Source of the DNA: Bacteroidota bacterium
GTDB taxonomy: Bacteria > Bacteroidota > Bacteroidia > Bacteroidales > F082
Direction: 5' to 3'
NCBI GenBank assembly: GCA_014382445.1
Contig: JACNJS010000045.1
Span: 1-64,000, forward strand
Length of the DNA stretch: 64,000 bases
The notes under the pieces are model-generated. The model saw nothing but the letters and a program-made list of their open reading frames with translations. It was not told the DNA's origin and ran no database searches. The position numbers and the translations under genes are program-made. Below are positions 16,885 through 26,197 of the stretch, piece by piece. How positions within the stretch are numbered: position 1 is the first letter of the stretch; each line of letters begins with the position of its first letter.

Positions 16885-17784
16885 TTATACAAAACTTCTT
16901 ATAGATACAACAATCCTTTTTATCCGATACCTGATCTTTGATGTTTTTTTAAGCAAAACATTTTCAGGATATTTGTGGATATACTCCTTGCCCATGTTCA
17001 AGTATTCAGAATAATATGTTCTGGCTGATAACCCCCATTTAAGTAAAAACGTATTACTGCCCATATTTTTTTTTACTCTGCCTGTCGATTTTTCTCCGAA
17101 ATGATAAACTTTGCTTTTTCCCACGCCGTAAAAAATCCTAACACCTGCCTGCCATAACTTCATCGAAAAATCAGGATCGGAGTACATGCCGGGTGTAAAT
17201 TCAATGCTAAAACCGCCAACCATGTCCCATGTTTTTTTATGAATAACAGTTGGTGGCCATGAACTTCCACACCAGTTTTTCATTAGCAAATTATTACACT
17301 CCAACAATAGCTCTTCCTCTTTAAAAGTTTGTATTGAATTTCCGAAATTTTTAATTATAGCAACATAATTAGGATTTGTGGTCTTAACCGGTTCAATGAG
17401 GGTTGATGATAATAAGAAATAATCGGTATCAAGTTTGTTTATTTCATTGAGCAATTCTGCATCCCATCCCGGGCAGGCATACATATCATCATTCATGTAA
17501 ACAATATAGTTGGTGTTTACGTGTGGTCGGCATGAATTTACTGCGTAACAAATGCCAAGGTTTGCTTCCGAATGAATATAGTCAATCTCTTTCTGGCCAT
17601 CTATCCACTCTAAAGTTCCGTCGTTCCCCTCATTCACAGCAACGATAATCTGATTATCGAATGAAGAGTTCAGTCGAAGACTTTTAATGCATAATTTCAA
17701 ATAATCCAGATTATTCCATGTTGGTATAATAATGGAAAAATTCTCTTTATTTTTCGACCTGATATTTTCAGAAATATCTATCAT
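16885..17784 (-). CDS. Family 2 glycosyltransferase
   Basis: The protein has 299 residues, mostly a GT-A fold. SIIIPTWNNLDYLKLCIKSL opens the domain, NLGICYAVN and YIVYMNDDMYACPGW hold the nucleotide-sugar site with the metal-binding DDM triplet in place of DxD, and GGFSIEFTPGMYSDPDFSMKLW is the acceptor-side motif. There is no membrane segment, so it acts in the cytoplasm or at the inner membrane face. It overlaps the previous glycosyltransferase gene by 4 nt, a sign of coupling. The sugar and acceptor are unknown, with lipopolysaccharide core likely. Confidence 0.82.
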   Translation of the reverse strand: MIDISENIRSKNKENFSIIIPTWNNLDYLKLCIKSLRLNSSFDNQIIVAVNEGNDGTLEWIDGQKEIDYIHSEANLGICYAVNSCRPHVNTNYIVYMNDDMYACPGWDAELLNEINKLDTDYFLLSSTLIEPVKTTNPNYVAIIKNFGNSIQTFKEEELLLECNNLLMKNWCGSSWPPTVIHKKTWDMVGGFSIEFTPGMYSDPDFSMKLWQAGVRIFYGVGKSKVYHFGEKSTGRVKKNMGSNTFLLKWGLSARTYYSEYLNMGKEYIHKYPENVLLKKTSKIRYRIKRIVVSIRSFV

Positions 17785-18554
17785 TCAGATTTTTGTTTTT
17801 TCTCAGATTTATAAAGATCTCTTAATTTCCTGTATTTAGTGTGGGTAGCACCCGCCGAGATATAACATATTATAAAACCAGTGCGGCCATCCATAAAGCC
17901 AAGCCTTATAAAATAACTCTGAATAAACTTAACTACCGGTCCTAACCATATCTTGTAATACGGGGCTTTTTTTCCTTTCTTAAAATCGGCCTGGGCACCA
18001 AGAGTGGTAAATATTTCTGTCTGCTTCTTCTGGTCGGCCACCGAATGAAATGAATAGTGCAGTAGGTCGCCTTTCAAATGTTCCGCCCTTCCTCCTTCCT
18101 GCAGCTTAAATTGCTCATGTATTATCACGCCTTCCCATTTTCCTTTTCTGCGGTCAAACAGGCGCATTTTCCGGTCGGGATACCAGCCGCAATGATGAAC
18201 CCACTTACCGGCATAATTGGTCATGCGATTCATTGTGTAGCCATCTGCATCAAATGCCATTTTAGCTTGCATAACCGAGTTTTTCAACTCTTTCGATAGT
18301 ACTTCATCTGCGTCAAGCGATAAGATATATTCGTGCAAAGCCTTACTGTTGGCGTAGTTCTTCTGATTTACATAGTCAACAAAACCATGTTTAACAAAAC
18401 TCACCCCATAACTTTTACATATTTGCTCAGTATTATCGGTTGAATACGAATCGACAACAACAATTTCATCCGCAACAGTCGATACTGAATCCAAACATCT
18501 TGCGATATTCTTTTCCTCGTTGAACGTAATTATGACAACCGATAATTTTACCAT
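17781..18554 (-). CDS. Family 2 glycosyltransferase, LPS core (WaaE/KdtX) type
   Basis: This 257-residue protein opens with KLSVVIITFNEEKNIARCLDSV and has EIVVVDSYSTDNTEQIC and the catalytic LSLDADEVLS. The middle portion (MTNYAGKWVHHCGWYPDRKMRL) is typical of the beta-glucosyltransferases of LPS inner core, the WaaE/KdtX group. It is the first gene of a three-gene run with the next glycosyltransferase and the lipid kinase. Confidence 0.85.
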   Translation of the reverse strand: MVKLSVVIITFNEEKNIARCLDSVSTVADEIVVVDSYSTDNTEQICKSYGVSFVKHGFVDYVNQKNYANSKALHEYILSLDADEVLSKELKNSVMQAKMAFDADGYTMNRMTNYAGKWVHHCGWYPDRKMRLFDRRKGKWEGVIIHEQFKLQEGGRAEHLKGDLLHYSFHSVADQKKQTEIFTTLGAQADFKKGKKAPYYKIWLGPVVKFIQSYFIRLGFMDGRTGFIICYISAGATHTKYRKLRDLYKSEKKQKSE

Positions 18555-18608
18555 AGCATTATGAATGAGCCAAAGATATAGGATTTTTATTTCCTAACGA
18601 TCTTTGTC

Positions 18609-18616
18609 TATTTTTG
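18609..18616 (+). promoter_or_regulatory. Promoter of the terC-like gene
   Basis: TATTTTTG fits TAnnTTTG and lies 21 nt before the ATG at 18638. A TTTT stands exactly 20 nt upstream of the box, one base from the -33 consensus TTTG. Confidence 0.55.
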
Positions 18617-18637
18617 CAAACATTTTAATATAGATAA

Positions 18638-19702
18638 ATGCACCTACAGGAGATAATAATATTTAGCGGTTTTCTGATATTCATCATACTCATGTTGATT
18701 ATCGACATTGGTGTATTAAATAAAGAGGCAAAAGAAGTAGGTTTTAAAAGTGCACTTTACTGGACAATCGGTTGGGTGTCGCTTTCGCTGATATTTTGGG
18801 GTGTAATTTATTTGTTTGGTGATAGAATTCATAACATCCAAACTATTGAGGATCTCAAGCACATAGTAGAAAAATATGATCATCCTATAAAAATAACTAC
18901 AGAAAACTTTGAACTACATATTGCTGACTACCGACGTAATTTAAGCCTGGAATATATTACCGGTTACTTAATTGAATATGCTCTTTCGGTTGATAATATT
19001 TTTGTGATATTAATGATATTTTACTCATTCGGATTAGAGAAAAAGTACTATCACAAAGTATTGTTTTGGGGAATCTTGGGGGCAATAATTATGAGGTTCC
19101 TGTTTATTTTCGTTAGCGCCGCATTAATCCAGCAGTTTGTTTGGGTGTTATACATTTTTGGACTTTTGCTTATTTTTACGGGGGCTAAAATGTTTATCGA
19201 CAGAAATAAAAAGGGAACTATTGATACCGGAAATCATAAAATAGTAAAACTTGCCTCAAAAATCTTTTCAGTTGACAGGGAATATAAGGGACCTTTATTT
19301 TTCATCAAAAAAGATGGGAAAACGTATATTACTACACTGTTTATTATCTTGCTTGTTATTGAATTCACTGATGTTATTTTTGCAGTTGACTCCGTTCCCG
19401 CAATTTTTTCAATAACACATGATCCATACATTGTTTATTTCTCAAATATCTTTGCAATTATCGGACTGCGTTCTCTTTTCTTCCTTGTAGAAAACATTGT
19501 TGAAAAATTCAGGTATTTAAAAATCGGATTGTCGGTATTGCTAGTTTTTATCGGAGTTAAAATGCTGATTCATGATTTCTTTCAGATAAGCACAATGTAT
19601 TCGCTATTAACAGTATTAGCAATTCTTACAATTAGTGTTGTGGCATCATTACTTTTTCCTATTCAGCGGTTTTCTTACCCCGACGCTGATAGTACCAGCT
19701 AA
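18638..19702 (+). CDS. TerC family membrane protein
   Basis: The protein has 354 residues and about nine membrane segments. The two family signatures are intact: EYALSVDNIFVILMIFYSFGL (~109, minus its last residue here) and FTDVIFAVDSVPAIFSIT (~247), each with the Asp in a membrane helix thought to bind a metal. Related Alx/TerC proteins export manganese or assist the Sec machinery with metal loading. No tellurite resistance genes are near. A cytosolic insert with FFIKKDGKTY separates the two halves. Its last 44 bp overlap the 3' end of the convergent small membrane gene. Confidence 0.85.
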   Translation: MHLQEIIIFSGFLIFIILMLIIDIGVLNKEAKEVGFKSALYWTIGWVSLSLIFWGVIYLFGDRIHNIQTIEDLKHIVEKYDHPIKITTENFELHIADYRRNLSLEYITGYLIEYALSVDNIFVILMIFYSFGLEKKYYHKVLFWGILGAIIMRFLFIFVSAALIQQFVWVLYIFGLLLIFTGAKMFIDRNKKGTIDTGNHKIVKLASKIFSVDREYKGPLFFIKKDGKTYITTLFIILLVIEFTDVIFAVDSVPAIFSITHDPYIVYFSNIFAIIGLRSLFFLVENIVEKFRYLKIGLSVLLVFIGVKMLIHDFFQISTMYSLLTVLAILTISVVASLLFPIQRFSYPDADSTS

Positions 19703-20024
19703 CGAAAAATAATATCCCCACAATAAAAAGTGGACCGGAAATGCCAAAATAGGCAGAAATGTGAAAATTGCCCCATGCCCAAGCAATATAAAAAATTCCA
19801 AGCGCAAAATAAAATATTGCTCCAAATAACTCCCTTCGCCAGGCAATAACAAGCGAAACTAAAATTATTGCAGTAGGGATAAGATGAATCAGAAGTGCCA
19901 TAATTGTATCCCAAAGTGTTCTGTTTTCCTCAAAAACATCTAAAGCAAATAAGCTGCTGAATGCAGCAAACCATATTACAAGGATCCTGGGTGTCCAAAA
20001 TAAAATGTAGGATGAATGTTTCAT
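19659..20024 (-). CDS. Small four-helix membrane protein (unidentified family)
   Basis: The most likely start is the ATG at 20022-20024 (MKHSSYILFW), giving 121 residues. A longer frame to 20162 has a polar, non-conserved beginning that would run into the pfkA promoter region. Four hydrophobic segments are visible, with IPTAIILVSLVIAWRRELFG, IFYIAWAWGNF and SGPLFIVGILFFVSWYY. I do not recognise a function; short proteins of this type are common in Bacteroidota and annotated as hypothetical. Its 3' end overlaps terC by 44 bp in antisense. Confidence 0.65.
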   Translation of the reverse strand: MKHSSYILFWTPRILVIWFAAFSSLFALDVFEENRTLWDTIMALLIHLIPTAIILVSLVIAWRRELFGAIFYFALGIFYIAWAWGNFHISAYFGISGPLFIVGILFFVSWYYQRRGKKTAE

Positions 20025-20139
20025 ATGATTAAACTTTAGTTGTAAATAATCAATAAAGATAATACAATACATAAAGTTTGTTAAATTAAATATTTTTTGA
20101 GGTTCCGAATTTAAGGTTTCAGGTTTGAAAACTCTCGTG

Positions 20140-20147
20140 TATATTTG
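20140..20147 (+). promoter_or_regulatory. -7 box for pfkA
   Basis: TATATTTG matches TAnnTTTG, 52 nt before the pfkA ATG. A TTTG occurs only 12 nt upstream, too close for the usual -33 spacing, so the upstream element is uncertain. Confidence 0.5.
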
Positions 20148-20199
20148 CAGTGGCGAACTCATTTAAATTTGAGCTTAGTTACTTCAGAAAATCCAAATT

Positions 20200-21294
20200 A
20201 TGAAACGAGTACTTATTGCAACAGGGGGTGGCGACTGTCCGGGTTTAAACGCGGTTATCAGGGCTATTGTACACAGGGCTTCCAAAGAAAATGACTGGCA
20301 GGTGCTTGGAAGCATACAGGCTTTTAACGGTGTGCTTTGGGAGCCCAATGAAATAGTTGAGCTTGATAACAAGAAAGTTGCAGGCATTCACTTTCAGGGA
20401 GGAACAATCCTTGAAACCACTAATAAAGGGGGACCTTTTGCATGGCCGGTTAAAAATAATGAGGGTATTTGGACGACTGTTGACAGGTCGGATGAGATGT
20501 TGCGCAAATTACAGCACATGAACATTGATGCTGTTATAAACATCGGTGGCGATGGTTCTCAGTCAATCTCACAGCGTTTATACGAAAAAGGACTAAATAT
20601 AATTGGTGTTCCTAAAACCATTGATAATGATTTAAGCAGCACCGATACTACTTTTGGATTTCAAACTGCCGTACAAATTGCCACAGAAGCAGTTGACAAA
20701 CTTGTTACTACAGCAGCAAGCCATAACCGGGTTTTTGTGTTGGAGGTTATGGGCAGGAATGCCGGCTGGATTGCTATCCATTCAGCAATAGCAGGTGGAG
20801 CAGAAGTTTGCCTAATTCCCGAAATTCCCTATGATATAAATAAAGTTAATGCAGCTCTTGAAAAGAGGTTTCAAAAAGACAGAGGGTTTGCTGTTGTGGT
20901 AATTTCAGAAGGTGCATATCCTGAGCATGGTAGTATTGTTTCAAAGGAAAACACAGAGATTGGATATGAAAATGTAAAACTCGGTGGAGTTTCACGGCAA
21001 TTAATTAAAGAGCTGGCTGAGGCAGGTTTTAGGCACGATATGCGTGAAACAATACTTGGCCACTTACAACGTGGTGGCGTACCAATAGCATACGACAGGG
21101 TGCTTTCGGCCCAGATGGGAGTTAAGGCAATGGAGATGGCAATTGATGGAGATTTTGGCAAAATGGTAGCATATCACCACCCTGATTTTGTGTCGGTTGA
21201 CCTGAAAGACGCAATTGCTCTTCCTAATCTTGTTACAAAAAATAATGCCCTGATCAGTACTGCCAGAGGCCTGGGAATTTGTCTTGGTTATTAA
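20200..21294 (+). CDS. pfkA: 6-phosphofructokinase, mixed-signature type
   Basis: This 364-residue PFK phosphorylates fructose 6-phosphate in glycolysis. The opening TGGGDCPGLNAVI, nucleotide site GGDGS (116-120), catalytic PKTIDND (138-144) and MGRNAGWIA (184-192) are all present. The Gly in GGDGS is the residue found in ATP enzymes, whereas the Lys of PKTIDND is normally found in pyrophosphate enzymes, where ATP-type E. coli PFK has Gly. This Gly/Lys combination is known from ATP-using group III PFKs, so ATP is the likelier donor. Its stop is 3 nt from that of the convergent FG-GAP gene. Confidence 0.9.
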   Translation: MKRVLIATGGGDCPGLNAVIRAIVHRASKENDWQVLGSIQAFNGVLWEPNEIVELDNKKVAGIHFQGGTILETTNKGGPFAWPVKNNEGIWTTVDRSDEMLRKLQHMNIDAVINIGGDGSQSISQRLYEKGLNIIGVPKTIDNDLSSTDTTFGFQTAVQIATEAVDKLVTTAASHNRVFVLEVMGRNAGWIAIHSAIAGGAEVCLIPEIPYDINKVNAALEKRFQKDRGFAVVVISEGAYPEHGSIVSKENTEIGYENVKLGGVSRQLIKELAEAGFRHDMRETILGHLQRGGVPIAYDRVLSAQMGVKAMEMAIDGDFGKMVAYHHPDFVSVDLKDAIALPNLVTKNNALISTARGLGICLGY

Positions 21295-21297
21295 CGG

Positions 21298-22806
21298 CTA
21301 CCAGTTTAGTTCGTGAACAATAAAGTTTGTTGATCTATAAGATTCCAGAACTTGCTTACGGGAGGCTTCAGCTTCCCTTTTTGTTGCAAAGCCATTTGAA
21401 GTACGATGGCCACGATCGGTTTGTCCCCAGTTGGGCACTTGTTTTACTAATAGATCGTTAAACTTATAATTCAATTCGTATCTTTTATGTTGCAAATGTA
21501 CATTACTTATATACATATGATAAGCCTTGTTATCACCTCCTTCGGGATCGCAATAGCTTGACGAAAAAATATAGTAATAAAAAGGCCCTACTGATAAATC
21601 AGGCATAGGAGCAACGATAAAAATATTATTATCCCTTTCTGTTTCCTTCTCAGGTGGATCTACCGAATTATTATAAATATCACCGATAAAATCATAACAA
21701 ATTGTCAACCCCGAAAGTAAAATATCTAGGTCTCCATCTTTGTCATAGTCGCCCCATAATGCCTTGCCGTCAGCTACTCCGGGTAAACCGGCAATAATAT
21801 TTTCAAATTCAAATCCGAGTTTGTTTTTATAAACTATAGTATAAGGGCGCTCTAACGATTCGCCGGTCATGATAATATCTAAATCATTGTCATTATCATA
21901 ATCTCCCAAATCGATGCTGCAGCCTTTTAAGGGTCTTAAGGATACAGGGACTTCTCCAAAGTAGGTGCCGGATTGGTTTTTATAGATCATACAGATTGGA
22001 TAACCTTCGCTATCTTCTCCACTAACAATAAAATCCATATACAAATCATTATCAAGATCGCCCCAGGCTCCTGCGCTGTTCATAAGTGGGATAAACTGCT
22101 GGCTCAATTTAACGAATTTACTGTTGTTGTTTTTATAAACGGCAGTAACAGGTAAACCTCCTGCATTTCCGGTTATTAAAATATCCAGATCTTTATCATT
22201 GTCGAAATCGCCCCAGGTTGCATTTCCATAATATACGCCGGGGATTCCGGGATTTGTTTCCGTAAATATTCCTCTATCATTACGGTAAATTATTGTTAAA
22301 AGTTGGTTGTCGAACTGTTTCCCGGTTGCAAGAATATCAAGATCATCATCGTTATCAAAGTCACCCCATTCGAGCGAACCATCAATTAGGGGTGTAAAAA
22401 TTTCCCTGATCGCAGAAAAACGATTCCCGCCATCATTTCTGTAAAGTTTCATTAATAATTGATTATCAGGAGTGAGGCCTGTAACAATAATGTCTTCATC
22501 TCCATCTCCGTCATAGTCTGCTGATGCAGCATCACCCGCATAAAGTGCAGGAAGGTTTGTTGAAATATGCTTGAATTTATTTTTGCTTAAGAACGAGTTA
22601 GCCTGAGAAGTAACAAAATGCCTGTCATTCTTGTAATAGTCTCCGGCTAAATATGCTATCAAATTGATCTTGTCACCATTGTCGATCCAAGTGGAAACAG
22701 GTTGCATAACGCCCACAAAATCGGTTTTTACTTTCTCAAATACCTGCGCCCAAATATTGGTTATCCCACAAAACAGAGCCGATAACAATAAATATTTTTT
22801 CCACAT
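21298..22806 (-). CDS. Secreted FG-GAP/VCBS-repeat protein
   Basis: The 502-residue protein has a signal peptide (residues 1-20, IWAQ). Residues ~80-385 hold about seven repeats of ~45 residues with the Asp-rich Ca-binding loop (YDGDGDEDIIVTG, FDNDDDLDILATG, FDNDKDLDILITG, YDKDGDLDILLSG), predicted to form a beta-propeller. The last ~70 residues (NGFATKREAEASRKQVLESY) resemble a SPOR-like or small alpha/beta domain. It is 82 nt downstream of the FtsX-like permease gene on the same strand and may be the last member of the large redox operon. The function is unknown. Confidence 0.75.
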   Translation of the reverse strand: MWKKYLLLSALFCGITNIWAQVFEKVKTDFVGVMQPVSTWIDNGDKINLIAYLAGDYYKNDRHFVTSQANSFLSKNKFKHISTNLPALYAGDAASADYDGDGDEDIIVTGLTPDNQLLMKLYRNDGGNRFSAIREIFTPLIDGSLEWGDFDNDDDLDILATGKQFDNQLLTIIYRNDRGIFTETNPGIPGVYYGNATWGDFDNDKDLDILITGNAGGLPVTAVYKNNNSKFVKLSQQFIPLMNSAGAWGDLDNDLYMDFIVSGEDSEGYPICMIYKNQSGTYFGEVPVSLRPLKGCSIDLGDYDNDNDLDIIMTGESLERPYTIVYKNKLGFEFENIIAGLPGVADGKALWGDYDKDGDLDILLSGLTICYDFIGDIYNNSVDPPEKETERDNNIFIVAPMPDLSVGPFYYYIFSSSYCDPEGGDNKAYHMYISNVHLQHKRYELNYKFNDLLVKQVPNWGQTDRGHRTSNGFATKREAEASRKQVLESYRSTNFIVHELNW

Positions 22807-22888
22807 AATTTTAAATATAAATTAATGCCTAAAAGTAATAACAATTTATTTAATTGCAATTCCTGTCAATTTTATTTTAACCCCTTAA

Positions 22889-25800
22889 TCAATCCTTTCT
22901 GATTAATGCTAAAAGATCGAAATTAATTAGCTTGTTTGCCGACGCTATTATAATAACAGTTCCGGTAATTGAAATCACTAAAATGATTGATATCAAAAGT
23001 GTCCATGGGATTTCTACTCCGGTAAGTAATGAAGGAAGGGTGGCGATAATTGCAGGAATAGTGCCTGTAATTATTCCCGCAAACAGTATCATCAAATATT
23101 CTTTATATACCATTAAACGAAGCTTTTTTGAAGTAAATCCGCTTGCTATAAGAAAAGCATATTCTTTTTTCCTGGAGTCGATATTTCTCATCAAAATTAA
23201 TCCCAGACCAAAAATACCCAGCAACATGCCCAGTCCGCCAAGTGTAATAAAAACAGTAAGGTAAGTATTTGTAACCTCGTAAAACGATGCAAGGCGGTCA
23301 TCGGTGTATTCAACATTAATGCCATAAGTGTTAAATAAATTATCAATACTGGTTTTATAAACCTCTTTTTTGTCCGGATTTCCTCGGGCTAATAATATCG
23401 TACTGCCAGCGATAGAAGGCATAAAGCGACTAAAATTTTCACGTCCGATAATAACTGAACCCTGGAAGACCGACGGTTTAAGACCTCCTGCAAATACAAT
23501 ATGCAGGATTTCTCCGCTTTCAGCTATTATCGATAAAGTATCTCCAACCTTTAGTTTTAATCCCCATGTTAGTACTGTTTGATCGGCAATACCATAAATA
23601 ACATTTTCTTTGGCCGGTATTTTGAGTGCGTCCCATGGGTTGTTAACCTGTAACCTCGTTAATGCATTTGCAAATGAAAAAGACTCAGAGTGAGCAAGGA
23701 TATCACTATCAATACCCAAAACTGATGGCACTGCAATCTGGTTCAGGTTGAGACAACTGGCATCATCTCCCTCCATCTTTAATGCCTGAAGGAAAAATAA
23801 TTCGGAGTAATCTTCATTATCGAGACCGATTTTTATTCTGTCGTCAGGAAAATTAAGGTTTTCTTTAATTGGCGTCATTGTTTCGCACCACAACAAATAT
23901 CCTCCGGTACCACTTTGGTTCGACAGATAATCGAGGTCGAAACTCTTCCTGTTTGCCCCGGTAATTATGATAACGAAAAGTCCCGCCGCAATAAAAATAA
24001 CAGGACTGAGTGCTTTGGAAGGATAAAAAGCATAATAAAGCCAGGAATATTTTTTCATTGATATAAACGACCCGTTATTTGCTCTGGTCGTAAACCAAAT
24101 AACCCATCTGAAAAACAGTAGCAGGCTTATGAAAATTAAAGCGCCGCCAATAAAAAACAGCATTGTGGTTTTTTCGGATAAAAGAAACGTAGTTAAAAAC
24201 GGAATGCTTGCAATAATAACAGAAAGCGGAAATAGCCAACGAATATATCTTGTATTTCTTTTATTGCTTTCCGGTAGTTTATCTTTGTTCAGCCCTAGTA
24301 AAAAGCTTCGCGTTTTAACCAATAAAACAATAATGGAGATAAAAAATGTGCTTATAAGGGCTATAACAAGCATTCCGGGATCCGTATATGAAGACAAGGT
24401 GTTTGTTTGTACGGCGCCTTCCCATACCGTATTAAGGGCATAAATTATCACATCATTAAAAAGCACCCCAAGGAAAACTCCTGCCAAGGAGGCTAAAAAT
24501 GAAATAAACGCGGTTTCATACAACAATATCAATGCAATTTTACTATTTCTGAATCCCAATGAGAACAGAGTTACTACCTGGTTTTTTCTGCTTTCAAAGA
24601 AAGAAGAAACGAGCAGTGACAATAATAATATGCTTGAGGCAATAATGAAAAAGCTCAGGCTAAGAAACAGTGCTGAAAAATCAACACCATTATTTGCAGC
24701 CATCATCCCCTCGGCATAGGCATCACTAACAGAGAATCCAAGTTTTGCGGGATTAAGTTTTCCTGTAAAATCAGATACTATTTCTGCTTCTTCCTTGTCG
24801 ATGGGAAAACGTAATGCCGTTGCCGGACCAAAATTATTCCCCCATATACTAACCCCTTCCTCGTAATTAATAAATGCTTTGGGCGTTCCTTTAAAATTAT
24901 ACCAATAGTCCTCGTCCTTTTCCCTGATATTATCGTAATTAATCGATACCCCGGCATCCCAATTTGAGCAACTTTCGCTACCGGCAATTCCGGGAAACTC
25001 AGGCATAAAATTTGGGTCACCCCAGATTTTATCAATACTCACAATCTTGTCAACAATAAATTCAGAAGAGTCTTCAGAAAGGTTGTTTTTACTATCGCTA
25101 ACATAATACCTCAGCACAACCGTGTCGCCGGGTTTTGCAGCCAGATCTTCGGCAAGCCATGTATTAATTGTAATATTTTTCCCTTGAGGGCTTTCCATGT
25201 ACAAATTTTCAGGAATTGCAGAAACAAATGAATATGGCGTAGATTTGCAATTTGCATTGATGCTGTTTGCCAGATAAGTGATCAGGGGGCTGGCCTGAGG
25301 AGTGGCAACCATAATCTCTCTCACTACATTCTCATCAATAAAAATCCTGTCGGAGACAATCTCATATTGATTTAACGTTTCTATCTTCCTTATGTGTAAG
25401 CCGGCATCTTCCGGCGCAAGAACCTCTTTTAAAGCGTTTTCTGCTACTTCCGGAGTAATAAATTTATTGTTTTCGATAAGCATGCGGTTAGTTTTCGCGC
25501 CACCTTCGAAGGCCTGTCCGAGATCGGAAAGGTTAAAAAAAATATTTAACGCTTTAATCTGACTAATTCCAAGTGTAAAATTATCATAAGAGTCATTATT
25601 GGCTATGGCGCCAACGGTAAGTATTATTGATTCGTGAGGGTCCAATTCCGGGGCAAAAGGTGCATTTAACGGAATGTTTGAAATGCTTTCAAAACGAACT
25701 ATGATGTCGTCGCCGATATTTATTTTCAATCTATCGGCAAGTTTTTTATTTATGAGAGCTTCACCGGGTGCTAATTCTTCCCTTGAATATTCAGGGTTAA

Positions 25801-26188
25801 ACCTGAAAAAATCATTCCACACACCAAATATCTGCACGTTTACAACTGATTCTCCTGTATTAAAATTGGTGGTATATCCTTTAAGCTCAAGTATGCTTGT
25901 GCATTTGACATTTATTTTCTTCTGAAGTTTATTGCTTAATTCAGGGTTGAAATACCTTAACCCGGAACTAATTACAACCCCTGCATTATTGAGCTTCTTT
26001 TCGGTATTTGCTTTTAATGTTTGTCGCACAGAGCTTCCGGTAAGCAATGAGCCTGCAATAATTGCAGCTAAAAATGCAGTTATAAGGAACTGGTAAAAAA
26101 GCGGTGCGCGGTAATAAACCAACGACCTTAAAACAATATTCAAAATCCCCTTTCGCATCAATTTACTATTTAGTTGGGTTCGTTTCAT
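22889..26188 (-). CDS. FtsX-like ABC transporter permease
   Basis: At 1099 residues this is a large MacB/LolC-type permease with duplicated structure. One N-terminal membrane segment (~28-50) precedes a long periplasmic region, three segments near 505-640 form the first FtsX domain, further segments follow around 650-750, then a second periplasmic region, and three terminal segments (~980-1090, with FITLGGLGMLLGIFGLGLIL) form the second FtsX domain. Such permeases move lipoproteins, peptides or signals at the inner membrane without transporting through it. It pairs with the ATPase encoded 9 nt upstream. The cargo is unknown. Confidence 0.85.
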   Translation of the reverse strand: MKRTQLNSKLMRKGILNIVLRSLVYYRAPLFYQFLITAFLAAIIAGSLLTGSSVRQTLKANTEKKLNNAGVVISSGLRYFNPELSNKLQKKINVKCTSILELKGYTTNFNTGESVVNVQIFGVWNDFFRFNPEYSREELAPGEALINKKLADRLKINIGDDIIVRFESISNIPLNAPFAPELDPHESIILTVGAIANNDSYDNFTLGISQIKALNIFFNLSDLGQAFEGGAKTNRMLIENNKFITPEVAENALKEVLAPEDAGLHIRKIETLNQYEIVSDRIFIDENVVREIMVATPQASPLITYLANSINANCKSTPYSFVSAIPENLYMESPQGKNITINTWLAEDLAAKPGDTVVLRYYVSDSKNNLSEDSSEFIVDKIVSIDKIWGDPNFMPEFPGIAGSESCSNWDAGVSINYDNIREKDEDYWYNFKGTPKAFINYEEGVSIWGNNFGPATALRFPIDKEEAEIVSDFTGKLNPAKLGFSVSDAYAEGMMAANNGVDFSALFLSLSFFIIASSILLLSLLVSSFFESRKNQVVTLFSLGFRNSKIALILLYETAFISFLASLAGVFLGVLFNDVIIYALNTVWEGAVQTNTLSSYTDPGMLVIALISTFFISIIVLLVKTRSFLLGLNKDKLPESNKRNTRYIRWLFPLSVIIASIPFLTTFLLSEKTTMLFFIGGALIFISLLLFFRWVIWFTTRANNGSFISMKKYSWLYYAFYPSKALSPVIFIAAGLFVIIITGANRKSFDLDYLSNQSGTGGYLLWCETMTPIKENLNFPDDRIKIGLDNEDYSELFFLQALKMEGDDASCLNLNQIAVPSVLGIDSDILAHSESFSFANALTRLQVNNPWDALKIPAKENVIYGIADQTVLTWGLKLKVGDTLSIIAESGEILHIVFAGGLKPSVFQGSVIIGRENFSRFMPSIAGSTILLARGNPDKKEVYKTSIDNLFNTYGINVEYTDDRLASFYEVTNTYLTVFITLGGLGMLLGIFGLGLILMRNIDSRKKEYAFLIASGFTSKKLRLMVYKEYLMILFAGIITGTIPAIIATLPSLLTGVEIPWTLLISIILVISITGTVIIIASANKLINFDLLALIRKD

Positions 26189-26197
26189 CCTTGTTTA

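Noticed and set aside
18638-19702. Tellurite resistance role for TerC
   Set aside because: No other ter genes are present; TerC-family proteins are widespread and linked to manganese or membrane protein biogenesis.
20025-20162. 46-residue N-terminal extension of the small membrane protein
   Set aside because: The extension is polar, not typical of the protein type, and would overlap the pfkA promoter; the ATG at 20022-20024 leads directly into the membrane segments.
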